Source: Promethearchaeota archaeon (lineage in GTDB: Archaea; Asgardarchaeota; Lokiarchaeia; Sigyniarchaeales; Promethearchaeaceae). From it: a stretch of 45,558 bases of DNA. The translations under genes and the position numbers were made by a program. Numbering within the stretch: position 1 is the first letter of the stretch; the number at the start of each line of letters is the position of its first letter. The notes beneath the pieces were generated by a model that worked only from the letters and a program-made list of their open reading frames with translations, did not search any database and was not told where the DNA came from. The stretch is from the NCBI GenBank assembly GCA_018238965.1, contig JABCSI010000003.1, forward strand, positions 1 through 45,558, written 5' to 3'. Positions 27,250-35,239 of the stretch are shown in pieces.

Positions 27250-28482
27250 TCAAAACATTTGTACGAGTTTAAATCCACAGACCTTGCATATGTGGTCGTC
27301 TAATTTTTCAAAACAGTGCATATGGTAGATTGCATTACACATGCGATTTCCACATTTGACAACTTTTTCGTCATCCTCGAAAATATCCGAGCATACAGGA
27401 CAAGCTGAATAAAGCGCCGTTTCTCCAAGAGTTCCCGCAAGAACTGGTTGTACATTAACTGTTTTGGTGTCTGTTTTCTGAAAATTTTCTTTCTGAATTT
27501 CTTTTTTGAGATTTTTGTGCATCTGGACCGCAGTTTGAACCGATGCAGGAATTTTCAATAAATACAAACAGTGGACACAGCGGAAAATAGTTCCATCGCC
27601 ACCCTTATTTTGATTTTTGGCCCACTGGCTTGCACAGCTGTAGTGCATGGGTGTGGCGCAGTTTGGACACATTCCCCCGCTGATACTGAAATCCGATTTC
27701 GAAAATGGGTCGTTGGCCTGGAAACAGATCGAACATTTTTCATAGGATTTGGTTCCCCGCAGCCTAGAAATTAGCTCTTTTTGATCCTGTGACCCTTTGC
27801 TCATTTCTGCTTCGGAAAGTAATGTTTTTGCGATTTTTTTTTGAATCGCTTGTGGGATGCGGCTCTTGGAACCATCTGATTTACTACCAGGTGGAAGGAA
27901 ATTACCCACGGCCAAATCCCGAGTAAATCGCTGCATCGCATCTAAATTATTTGTATGGGTGAATTTCCCGCTGGTGATTTCTGAAACTTGACGCAAAATA
28001 TTATAGGCTTGCACTTCTCCCAGGAGCATGCAATCAATTTTCATTCCCAGTTGTTTGGCCAAAGATGCCATTTTGTTCGGGTCAATTTTGGTAGGAGTGT
28101 TGGTTCCATCCGAGATCAGAAGAATTCGGGGGATTCGGGCACCATTTGTACGTATGTCCTCGATTAAGATTTTAATTGCCAATCCTAATCCATCACCCAA
28201 CGCAGAAGTGCCTCCACAAGCAAGATTGGAGAAATAATCCTCAAAATCCCCGTATTGTGCTCCATCGGCCATATCGAATACTTTTTCGGCTGTGGATCGA
28301 ATCACAACTAATCCAAATGCAGAAGATGCCCCATATTCTTTATCATTATTGGTACGTGCCTCAATAAAGTCCAAAATCGCTTGTTTACTTGCATCCAATC
28401 GATTTGGGCTGTAATCTGTTCTGAACATCGATCGAGATGCATCCAAAAGAATGACAATGGCTTCCGAGATCATATCTGGCAT
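27250..28482 (-). CDS. vWA-domain protein with two C4HC3 (RING/PHD-like) zinc fingers
   Basis: From the ATG at 28482 the protein has 410 aa. Residues 7-190 form a von Willebrand A domain with an intact MIDAS metal site: DASRS (14-18), T92 and D125. Two fingers follow: C250, C253, C272, C275, H280, C283, C302, C305, and C361, C364, C377, C382, H387, C390, C399, C402. Both are C4-H-C3. The order vWA then fingers, and DASRSM with a following PNRL, recall the TFIIH subunit Ssl1/p44, though PNRL is also common in bacterial vWA proteins. A ubiquitin-ligase or scaffold role is possible. The frame extends to a GTG at 28491. It is followed after 3 bp by the broken dehydrogenase. Confidence 0.85.
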   Translation of the reverse strand: MPDMISEAIVILLDASRSMFRTDYSPNRLDASKQAILDFIEARTNNDKEYGASSAFGLVVIRSTAEKVFDMADGAQYGDFEDYFSNLACGGTSALGDGLGLAIKILIEDIRTNGARIPRILLISDGTNTPTKIDPNKMASLAKQLGMKIDCMLLGEVQAYNILRQVSEITSGKFTHTNNLDAMQRFTRDLAVGNFLPPGSKSDGSKSRIPQAIQKKIAKTLLSEAEMSKGSQDQKELISRLRGTKSYEKCSICFQANDPFSKSDFSISGGMCPNCATPMHYSCASQWAKNQNKGGDGTIFRCVHCLYLLKIPASVQTAVQMHKNLKKEIQKENFQKTDTKTVNVQPVLAGTLGETALYSACPVCSDIFEDDEKVVKCGNRMCNAIYHMHCFEKLDDHICKVCGFKLVQMF

Positions 28483-28504
28483 GGGGGTCACTTCAAGAAC
28501 TTCG

Positions 28505-28518
28505 TATAATTATATAAT
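28505..28518 (-). promoter_or_regulatory. TATA region of the vWA/finger gene
   Basis: TATATAATTATA (minus strand) is centred 26-30 bp before the ATG at 28482, consistent with a leaderless or very short leader. Confidence 0.45.
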
Positions 28519-28614
28519 AACCAAACGGGCTTAAAGGATTTTTTTTCCCCTTGGGGCATTTTTAAAAAACAAAATTTTTGAGGAATGTCAAATTAATCTT
28601 TTTTGAATGTAATT

Positions 28615-29769
28615 ATGGATCCAACACCAGATAATTTTATTGTGAAAATTCAATCCTTCTTCCAGGAAGGAGTAGATTTCAGCGCTATTAAAAATCCGAT
28701 GGATATCTTGGATTTACCCTTTAGTACATTAAAATCATGGGAATCTCAATGGGGATCCTTCTTTGAGGATTTAGACATGGTCTCCATCAAAGATTTAGCC
28801 CAATACCGAGAACCCTCTTCATTTGAGGGGATTGATCCCGAAGAAACCAATAAATTGGCAATGATTTGTGAATTGATCTTCTGGCATATTACCCAAATTG
28901 CAGAACATGGGGAAAGGAAAAAAAAAATCGTCTTCTTGGGTTTAGGCAATGCAGGAAAAACATCCGCATTAACCGCATTATCGGAAAAATATTCTGCCAT
29001 CAAGGAGTTACTTCCAACCCGTGGACTACAACGTCAAAATACCAATATTTTAGGTTATGACTTAATGGCGTTTGATTTTGGAGGACAGTCCCAATATCGC
29101 GACCAATATTTTGATAAAGCTGATATGTACTTTACTGGAAGCGACATGATGATCTATATCATTGATATTCAAGATTCCGATAAATATGATGATTCGATTG
29201 CATATTATCAAAAAATTATTTCCACTTTTGAGTCATTCAACCTATTTATCCCCATTCTAGTAGTTTTCTCAAAGTTTGACCCAGATATTGCCAATGACGA
29301 ACATTTGAATCAGCAAAGGATTACATTAATCGATAAAATTGATGCTGCCTCTTCCAAATTTGATGTAGGATATTCAACCAGTTCAATTTACGAACGTAAT
29401 TCAATTGAAAATCTCTTTTCCTTGGCGTTAAAGAAAATTTCGACCTCGGGAGGAGTGATTCAAGAATTATTGAAAAGCTATGTCAAGGATATCAATGCTC
29501 GAGCATGCGTATTAATTTCTTCCACTGGTTTAGTTTTCGGCTCCTATGGTGAAACGCATCAAGAAGAAGAAATGCTCAAGAATTCCGCGGCTTATCTGCA
29601 AAATCTATATCTTTTTCACCTCACTACGGGGCTACAAAAAGAAGATTTTTATGAATTAAATTACAAACGAAATAATCTGTGGGTCTTGACAACCGATTTA
29701 CGTGAAGAAGTGATAGGGATTTATAAATTCCGTGATGAATTGATGCCCCTTATTGACATGTTTCTCTAA
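28615..29769 (+). CDS. Rag/Arf-like small GTPase with C-terminal roadblock-like domain
   Basis: From the ATG at 28615 (the TTG at 28603 is less likely) the protein has 384 aa. Residues 1-100 are a helical extension. The G domain has G1 GLGNAGKTS (109-117), a PT-R-G switch I (T135), G3 DFGGQ (154-158) and G4 SKFD (219-222). GLxNAGKT and DxGGQ are Arf-family hallmarks. Residues 290-384 look like a roadblock/longin domain (ACVLISSTGLVFGSYGE, NNLWVLTTD), as at the C-terminus of Rag/Gtr GTPases. Such GTPases are abundant in Asgard archaea and are thought to regulate membranes or nutrient signalling. There is no lipid-anchor motif. It is divergent from the vWA gene. Confidence 0.85.
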   Translation: MDPTPDNFIVKIQSFFQEGVDFSAIKNPMDILDLPFSTLKSWESQWGSFFEDLDMVSIKDLAQYREPSSFEGIDPEETNKLAMICELIFWHITQIAEHGERKKKIVFLGLGNAGKTSALTALSEKYSAIKELLPTRGLQRQNTNILGYDLMAFDFGGQSQYRDQYFDKADMYFTGSDMMIYIIDIQDSDKYDDSIAYYQKIISTFESFNLFIPILVVFSKFDPDIANDEHLNQQRITLIDKIDAASSKFDVGYSTSSIYERNSIENLFSLALKKISTSGGVIQELLKSYVKDINARACVLISSTGLVFGSYGETHQEEEMLKNSAAYLQNLYLFHLTTGLQKEDFYELNYKRNNLWVLTTDLREEVIGIYKFRDELMPLIDMFL

Positions 29770-29825
29770 ACGGGATAATATTACATAAATTTCCGATTTT
29801 TTCGTTTCTATTTTCATTATCGTGA

Positions 29826-31754
29826 TTAGTAATTTTCCTTCCAATTATACAATAAAGCGACTTTCTCATCCAATTCTTGCTTAGTAGCTAAGATGCTATC
29901 GTGATTTTTGATAGGTTCAGCGTGATAATTTGTCAATCTTTTGGCAGCCACGGCTATTTCTCGAGCAAGTTTGAAGTTGGGTTTTGCGGGTATGATGATT
30001 GGGATTTTCGATAAGTCCTTTACATAGAATTGCATATAGTTACCACGGACGTGCGTGTGTCTAAATAGCGCACGGTAATATTGGGAAATTAGGCTGGAAT
30101 TTAAAATCCCCAATATATAATAAAACTCCAATTCGAGATCTGCAAAGGCTGCAAACCCATCTGTAATTTTGGCATTTATTTGGCTTGATGAAGCAGAATA
30201 ATTTGGATTTTGACTTCTCTTTATTAGTAATATTAAAGAATTATTCGCATAGGTCTGGAAGAAATCGATCGCGGCTTGAAGCTGAATTCCAAAGAGTTTA
30301 ATCACTATTTTGGGGGTGGCTTCAAAAATCCAAGCCTCTCGAAGAGAACCATAATCCCCCTCTTCCCGAGAAAAAATCGCAGGATCATAATTTATCCAGA
30401 GTCCCTGCCACGAAATTTTGAACTGTTCCACTTTTTGCCGACTGGTAACTAAATTTTTAAATTTTGTATTATCCATCTCCGTGGGAGGGATCGAGCTAAA
30501 TACGAGTTTGTCTCTCACATTGCCGGTATGGATGCCCTTCTTTAGCAGAAAGGGGCTTTTTATAGAATTTAAGAGAAAAATTTGCTTTTCATCTATATTC
30601 CAAAAATGGGTGAGTAATCGAATATCTTGTGGATCAATATCGGTAATGAAGATATTATCGGGCGTTAGGTTGAAGAACGATTGATCAATCACATGTGTTG
30701 CACTTTTTTCTCTATCTGTCAAAATTGTGCTTAGTTCTTTTAAATTGTGAGGCTTGAAAATCGAAATAAGTTGAGGGGGATTTTCATCTGTTTGTGGATT
30801 CTTCTTTCGAAAAATAATGATAATTGGATATGTAGAAATCCCATGAAAGACCTCCAGTTGGGATATATCAACCAAAATTTTGATCTGGACATGATCTAAT
30901 AGGTATTTTCGTATAAGCTTCCCATATCGTGAAACCATCCATTTATTGGAAATAATCAGACCTGCTATCCCATCGGGTTTGAGTAAACGCACAATTTTCT
31001 CCAGAAATACCACCGCAAGGTCAAATTTTGAAAATGCGCAGGAATATGAGGCTCTTAAGGCTTTCCAATAATCATCCGGTATCGTGCTGGATTTGATATA
31101 CGGGGGATTGCCCAGAATTAAATCGAATTGGTTTTCTTGTTCCAGCTGTGTGTCGAATAATGAATCGCTATGAACAAAATGACTTGCCTCCGAATTTAAT
31201 AATTGGACGATTTTAATTGCTTCCTCATCCCGATCATACCCCCATATTTCCGAATTTGATAGAATTCCCTTTTGGAGGAATTTCCGTGTTAGATCCGTAA
31301 GGAATTGTCCTGTGCCACAGGCAATATCTGCAATTCGAAGTAGTTTGGTCTTTTTATTAAAATTATCAAGTTCTTCCCCGATAATCCAATCTATAATGAA
31401 ATGCGAAACAAGTCTTGGGGTATATACTATTCCTTTCATACGGATTAATTCATTATCGGAAACGATCTGAATTGTATCTGTTACAAATTCAAGATGGTGG
31501 GTCAAATAATATTGATATAATGCACTTAATCGCTCTATATGGCCAATTCTATCCAAATCAGAGTTTTTTTGATCATTCTGCTTTAAATATTTAACATATG
31601 TCCTTTTCCATAATTTTGTCCACGATTGTGAAAGAAATTCGGGAGTCGGAGAATTTTCTGAAGATTCTAATATCTCGTTAATGATTGTACCAATATCAAA
31701 TTCTTCTTCTATTTCATTCTGTTGAAATTCAACCATGCCCACGTCTTCCACCAT
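29826..31754 (-). CDS. N6-adenine DNA methyltransferase (TaqI/Eco57I-like), solitary
   Basis: The 642-aa protein has the gamma-class order: YTPRLVSHFI (111-120), the SAM loop IADIACGTGQFL (141-152) and catalytic NPPY (216-219). The C-terminal half looks like a TaqI-type target-recognition domain, ending with the YILGILNSSLISQYY and YMQFYVKDLSKIPI segments. It methylates adenine N6 at a defined site. I see no nuclease motif in the N-terminal 110 residues and no restriction gene beside it, so it is either an orphan methyltransferase or a type IIG enzyme with a degenerate nuclease. Starts at 31754 and 31736 are both possible. Confidence 0.88.
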   Translation of the reverse strand: MVEDVGMVEFQQNEIEEEFDIGTIINEILESSENSPTPEFLSQSWTKLWKRTYVKYLKQNDQKNSDLDRIGHIERLSALYQYYLTHHLEFVTDTIQIVSDNELIRMKGIVYTPRLVSHFIIDWIIGEELDNFNKKTKLLRIADIACGTGQFLTDLTRKFLQKGILSNSEIWGYDRDEEAIKIVQLLNSEASHFVHSDSLFDTQLEQENQFDLILGNPPYIKSSTIPDDYWKALRASYSCAFSKFDLAVVFLEKIVRLLKPDGIAGLIISNKWMVSRYGKLIRKYLLDHVQIKILVDISQLEVFHGISTYPIIIIFRKKNPQTDENPPQLISIFKPHNLKELSTILTDREKSATHVIDQSFFNLTPDNIFITDIDPQDIRLLTHFWNIDEKQIFLLNSIKSPFLLKKGIHTGNVRDKLVFSSIPPTEMDNTKFKNLVTSRQKVEQFKISWQGLWINYDPAIFSREEGDYGSLREAWIFEATPKIVIKLFGIQLQAAIDFFQTYANNSLILLIKRSQNPNYSASSSQINAKITDGFAAFADLELEFYYILGILNSSLISQYYRALFRHTHVRGNYMQFYVKDLSKIPIIIPAKPNFKLAREIAVAAKRLTNYHAEPIKNHDSILATKQELDEKVALLYNWKENY

Positions 31755-31809
31755 TTATATTCGGAAACAACAAATCTATCAAAAATATTACATAAAGAAG
31801 AAATTCAAT

Positions 31810-31880
31810 GATCATTTTTCATATTGATATAATATATTTGCGATCATTTTTTCCTTTTTAGCGATCATTTTCCTTTTTTG
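31810..31880 (+). repeat. GATCATTTT repeats between divergent genes
   Basis: GATCATTTT occurs at 31810, 31842 and 31863; the last two belong to ~21-bp direct repeats beginning GCGATCATTTT and rich in T. They lie between the methyltransferase start and the TATATA (about 31912) of the downstream plus-strand gene, a likely regulatory position. Confidence 0.55.
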
Positions 31881-31998
31881 TCGATTAGTTATTTATACCT
31901 CAGTTGGTTATATATTCATTACTAAATAGAGGGGGCTAAATTTTATTCTTTCTCAAACCCAAATATCTTCTTCCCAAGACATTGTCATCAATATTCGT

Positions 31999-32418
31999 GT
32001 GGTCTCTCCACAAAACTGTAAATTTCCGGGTTCTATGTTTGCTGTAATATTGGAGGAAGCACTTCACCCTTTTCAAATTCATTTAAGACCGATAGGAAAA
32101 TGTGGTAATTTTCAAGTGGGTTTTCAAAATCTTAGTGTGTTTAAACAATTTATTGATGAGCATTTATCCAAAACGAAAATTATAACAAAATCTGCATATA
32201 ACCCTTTTTCAATACAATTTTCCTTTGATTGTTTTGCTGATGGATTACAAGATGAAGCCTTATTTGATTGTTTTGCTGATAAATTGGAATTTATTGGGAT
32301 TCATCTTGAATATTGTTTTAAAACGGGCATTTACCGATTGGAGATTCCCAATGTTGAATTTCTTTTCATATTTATTGTCAAAACTTTACAAAATTTAAAA
32401 GAAAATTCACACAGATAA
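31999..32418 (+). CDS. Unknown protein (139 aa)
   Basis: I do not recognise it. It is a soluble alpha/beta sequence with an FDCFADGLQDEALFDCFADKLEF internal near-duplication (FDCFAD twice, 14 residues apart). No ATG is available: GTG at 31999 is the given start, and the frame stays open upstream to about 31930, so the true start may be earlier, using a rare codon. A TATATA at about 31912 would drive it. The nucleoside deoxyribosyltransferase gene follows 34 bp later in the same direction. Confidence 0.5.
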   Translation: MVSPQNCKFPGSMFAVILEEALHPFQIHLRPIGKCGNFQVGFQNLSVFKQFIDEHLSKTKIITKSAYNPFSIQFSFDCFADGLQDEALFDCFADKLEFIGIHLEYCFKTGIYRLEIPNVEFLFIFIVKTLQNLKENSHR

Positions 32419-32452
32419 CAAACTTTTTTTCCTCATTTACCAAATTAAAGTT

Positions 32453-32959
32453 ATGAAAAAGCTTTATTTGGCAGGGCCATATGGATTTTCAGAGATTGGG
32501 AGGCAGGGTATTCAGAAATTAAAAGATTTTCTGAGTCAATCTTATATAGTTTTAGATCCTTTCGAAGATTCTGCAAACAAGATTCTCGCAGATCAAATAA
32601 TCGCTATTCACCAAAATCTACTTCAATCCCAAGAAAATATTAGTTTTAAAACATCTCAAAATCAATTAGATACTTTGAATATGAAAATTGCCAAGAAAAA
32701 TGAAGATCTCCTTCTCCAAAGTGATTATATTTTAGCCATATTGGATGGTTCGGACATAGATTCCGGAACAGCAGCAGAAATCGGAATTGGTTATGCCCAT
32801 GGAAAAAAAATATATGGTTATCGGGGAGATTTTCGCTGGAGCGGTGATAATCTGGGAACTAAAATTAATCTTCAGGTAGAATATTGTATTCGGGAAAGTG
32901 GGGGATGCATTTTTTATTCCTTCGAGGAATTGGAACAATATTTTATGAAAAATTTATGA
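32453..32959 (+). CDS. Nucleoside 2-deoxyribosyltransferase
   Basis: The 168-aa protein has the family layout: N-terminal KKLYLAGPYGF (strand and binding loop), ILAILDGSDIDSGTAAEIG (93-111) with the nucleophile Glu expected in SGTAAE (104-109), and YAHGKKIYGYRGDFR. The family swaps bases between deoxyribonucleosides (purine and pyrimidine salvage) or hydrolyses modified nucleotides. Length matches. It lies 34 bp after the unknown gene at 31999 and is probably co-transcribed with it. Confidence 0.9.
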   Translation: MKKLYLAGPYGFSEIGRQGIQKLKDFLSQSYIVLDPFEDSANKILADQIIAIHQNLLQSQENISFKTSQNQLDTLNMKIAKKNEDLLLQSDYILAILDGSDIDSGTAAEIGIGYAHGKKIYGYRGDFRWSGDNLGTKINLQVEYCIRESGGCIFYSFEELEQYFMKNL

Positions 32960-33005
32960 AAAATCAATGAAAAATCTATAATAAATCAATAATAAATCAA
33001 TTGTA
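32948..33005 (+). repeat. AT-rich short direct repeats
   Basis: ATGAAAAATC-type units and two AATAAATCA units follow one another just after the deoxyribosyltransferase stop. They are low-complexity slippage sequence; no function is inferred. Confidence 0.5.
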
Positions 33006-33100
33006 AAATCCCCGAAACTCTCAAAAATTAAATCTGATAGGCTCTGGTCCGCCAAGAGATTAAATAGAGGAATCAGTATTGATATCTTATAGGGAAAAAA

Positions 33101-34144
33101 ATGGAAGAGCTAGTCATAAAGCAACAAAAATATCTGAAAATTCCCGACGATCTCGGTAAAATCTCGGGTTATCATCCCAAGATCGAAAAACTCTCGTTTC
33201 ATCATTGCACAAACTGTCAAATATTGCTAACTGCATCGGATTGGAATGAATTGAGATTTATCGAACTGATTGGCTGTAAATATGTACAGTTCTCGGTAGA
33301 TTTTCCTCATGCATCAAAATTGGAGCAAATTTTCTTTTCAAATGTTGAATACGTAGATATTGATGACTTCCACGGAAATTTTCCTATGTTAATGCGTTGG
33401 ATGATGGTTGATTCCAAATACATCAAATTTAAAGGGACATTTAAGGGTACCAATAATCTAGAATTGCTTGAATTCAATAACACAACCCATTCCGAATTGT
33501 TCCATGGAGAGGTGGTGCTTGATAATTTGATCGCAATTCGGTTCTTAAATGGTTGCCATTTTTTTACTATAAATTTCCAGAAACTTTACGCCAAAAAACT
33601 TAGACAACTCTGGTTCAGAGATTCAAACTATTTAAATATTAAGTCACTTGGTTCAACTGCAACAAAATTGCAATCTTTCCGGTTCGATAATTGTGCATTT
33701 CCCAAATTGAATGTTGATTTCTCACAATTGAATCAGGCCTCCACATCGGTAGAGACTGCCCAGATTGAGAATTACATTGAAAAATTATCCAATCTTCTTC
33801 CTTTTCCTTTCAGAAATGCTCGAAAACGATCCAAACGGAAAAAATTTCGGAAGAAATCTTCACATATTATTCCTAATACACAACTACCTCCAGATATCCA
33901 ACTAATTAAAGAAACGCCGACGTTATCGGAAGCCCTTTCTTCAGCCAGAACTTTCTTGGATGAAACAGGCTCTGAAGTTAACGAAAATGACATTCCTTTT
34001 GATAAAAGTGATTTGGAGATATTCCCGCGAGAAATTTTTCAAGGCGATTCTACCGATGCCCCAAAATTTTGTCCTGAATGTGGGGCTAAAAACTCGATAC
34101 AAGCGCAATTTTGTAACAATTGTGGAAATCCATTTCCTTTTTAG
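33101..34144 (+). CDS. Beta-repeat (LRR-like) protein with C-terminal zinc ribbon
   Basis: The first ~210 residues repeat a strand pattern of about 22-24 residues (LRFIELIGCKYVQF, LEQIFFSNVEYVDI, LELLEFNNTTHSEL, LIAIRFLNGCHFFT), as in degenerate leucine-rich repeats. A basic linker with a KRSKRKKFRKK run (about 243-253) leads into an acidic, disordered region. A short zinc ribbon ends the protein: C324-x2-C327 and C338-x2-C341. It is probably a protein- or nucleic-acid-binding adaptor. It converges on the PAP2 gene 12 bp away. Confidence 0.65.
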   Translation: MEELVIKQQKYLKIPDDLGKISGYHPKIEKLSFHHCTNCQILLTASDWNELRFIELIGCKYVQFSVDFPHASKLEQIFFSNVEYVDIDDFHGNFPMLMRWMMVDSKYIKFKGTFKGTNNLELLEFNNTTHSELFHGEVVLDNLIAIRFLNGCHFFTINFQKLYAKKLRQLWFRDSNYLNIKSLGSTATKLQSFRFDNCAFPKLNVDFSQLNQASTSVETAQIENYIEKLSNLLPFPFRNARKRSKRKKFRKKSSHIIPNTQLPPDIQLIKETPTLSEALSSARTFLDETGSEVNENDIPFDKSDLEIFPREIFQGDSTDAPKFCPECGAKNSIQAQFCNNCGNPFPF

Positions 34145-34156
34145 CGGTATTTAGTG

Positions 34157-35227
34157 TTAATACTTGATATATCTCTTTATTATCCTCTGTATCACCCATA
34201 CGATCTTATTAAGAAGGGGAAATAGAAACATGGCACTGATTACCAATAGTCCATATCGGAGTCCCTCATTTATAATAAAATCGGGAAATTGCGAGAAAAT
34301 CGCATATAGTGTAGCATATATTCCAATATTTACAAGAATCAAAACAATTACCCAAATTATTTTATGATTGTAGCCCTCTAGGGCTCCTTTCCCTGGTTCA
34401 GATGGATTAAATTTTAGATCCAAATCAAATATAACAGAAAAACTCGCTAAAATCAAAGTTGGAGTACATAAATCCTGAATATGCTTAACCAAGTCATCTG
34501 GATAGATAATTGTTAAAAAGATAGTTCCTGTAATCCACATAATTAAGGATACACCAAATCCGAAGAAAGATTGAGTTTTCGATTTAGTATAAAAACTTCG
34601 AAATTTGGCTTCTCCTAAAACAACCAGCGATAATAATGTTAACCCTACTATATATCCGGCTATAATGTCTTCAAAATAATTTACCCCTATAATTAGACGG
34701 GATAACGGGATAGCTATAATCAGGAAAATCGAAAAAATCCAAATCCATAATTTTTCTTTCGAATCTTGAAAATCCTTTAATTGAAACAAAATAAACCCCC
34801 AAAAGACGACAATTGTTATTGTATACCCGGAAGGAAATCCAAATCCTTCCTGAATGGGCTTACCTCCAACAATATTAGATATCGGGCGAAGAATTCGAAA
34901 AAAATCTTTGAGAAATTGTGAAAGAAACAAGGCTAAGATGGTCGCTAGAAAAACGTGTTTTGCTACTTTTTTATCGTATAAGTGATAAACGACGATAAAA
35001 TATATGAAAAAAGCATATGGGGATCCCAATCTTGTCAGTATAAAGAAGAAATAAAAGAAAAATTGATTTTCGATTAATAAGAATTGGTGGTATTGTGAAT
35101 CTGCAAAAAAAATTCCTAAAAGCAATAATCCAATTGAAATTCCAATCATTAGGAGGAGGAATTGAATATATTTTTCACGATTCAGGTGAGTTTCCAATTT
35201 TTTCCAGTCTAATTCACGACGCATCAT
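34157..35227 (-). CDS. PAP2-fold membrane protein lacking catalytic histidines
   Basis: There are about nine membrane helices. The phosphatidic-acid-phosphatase motifs are at the right places but altered. Motif 1 is intact (K107-x6-R114-P115). Motif 2 reads PSGY (132-135) where PSGH is required. Motif 3 reads SR-x5-N183-x3-D187, with the nucleophile His replaced by Asn. So it has the fold without the phosphatase chemistry. An extra ~100-residue membrane tail follows. It lies 12 bp after the DUF5682-like gene, the third gene of a minus-strand operon, and may act as a membrane sensor or anchor for it. Confidence 0.75.
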   Translation of the reverse strand: MMRRELDWKKLETHLNREKYIQFLLLMIGISIGLLLLGIFFADSQYHQFLLIENQFFFYFFFILTRLGSPYAFFIYFIVVYHLYDKKVAKHVFLATILALFLSQFLKDFFRILRPISNIVGGKPIQEGFGFPSGYTITIVVFWGFILFQLKDFQDSKEKLWIWIFSIFLIIAIPLSRLIIGVNYFEDIIAGYIVGLTLLSLVVLGEAKFRSFYTKSKTQSFFGFGVSLIMWITGTIFLTIIYPDDLVKHIQDLCTPTLILASFSVIFDLDLKFNPSEPGKGALEGYNHKIIWVIVLILVNIGIYATLYAIFSQFPDFIINEGLRYGLLVISAMFLFPLLNKIVWVIQRIIKRYIKY

Positions 35228-35239
35228 GTTAAGTCAAGT

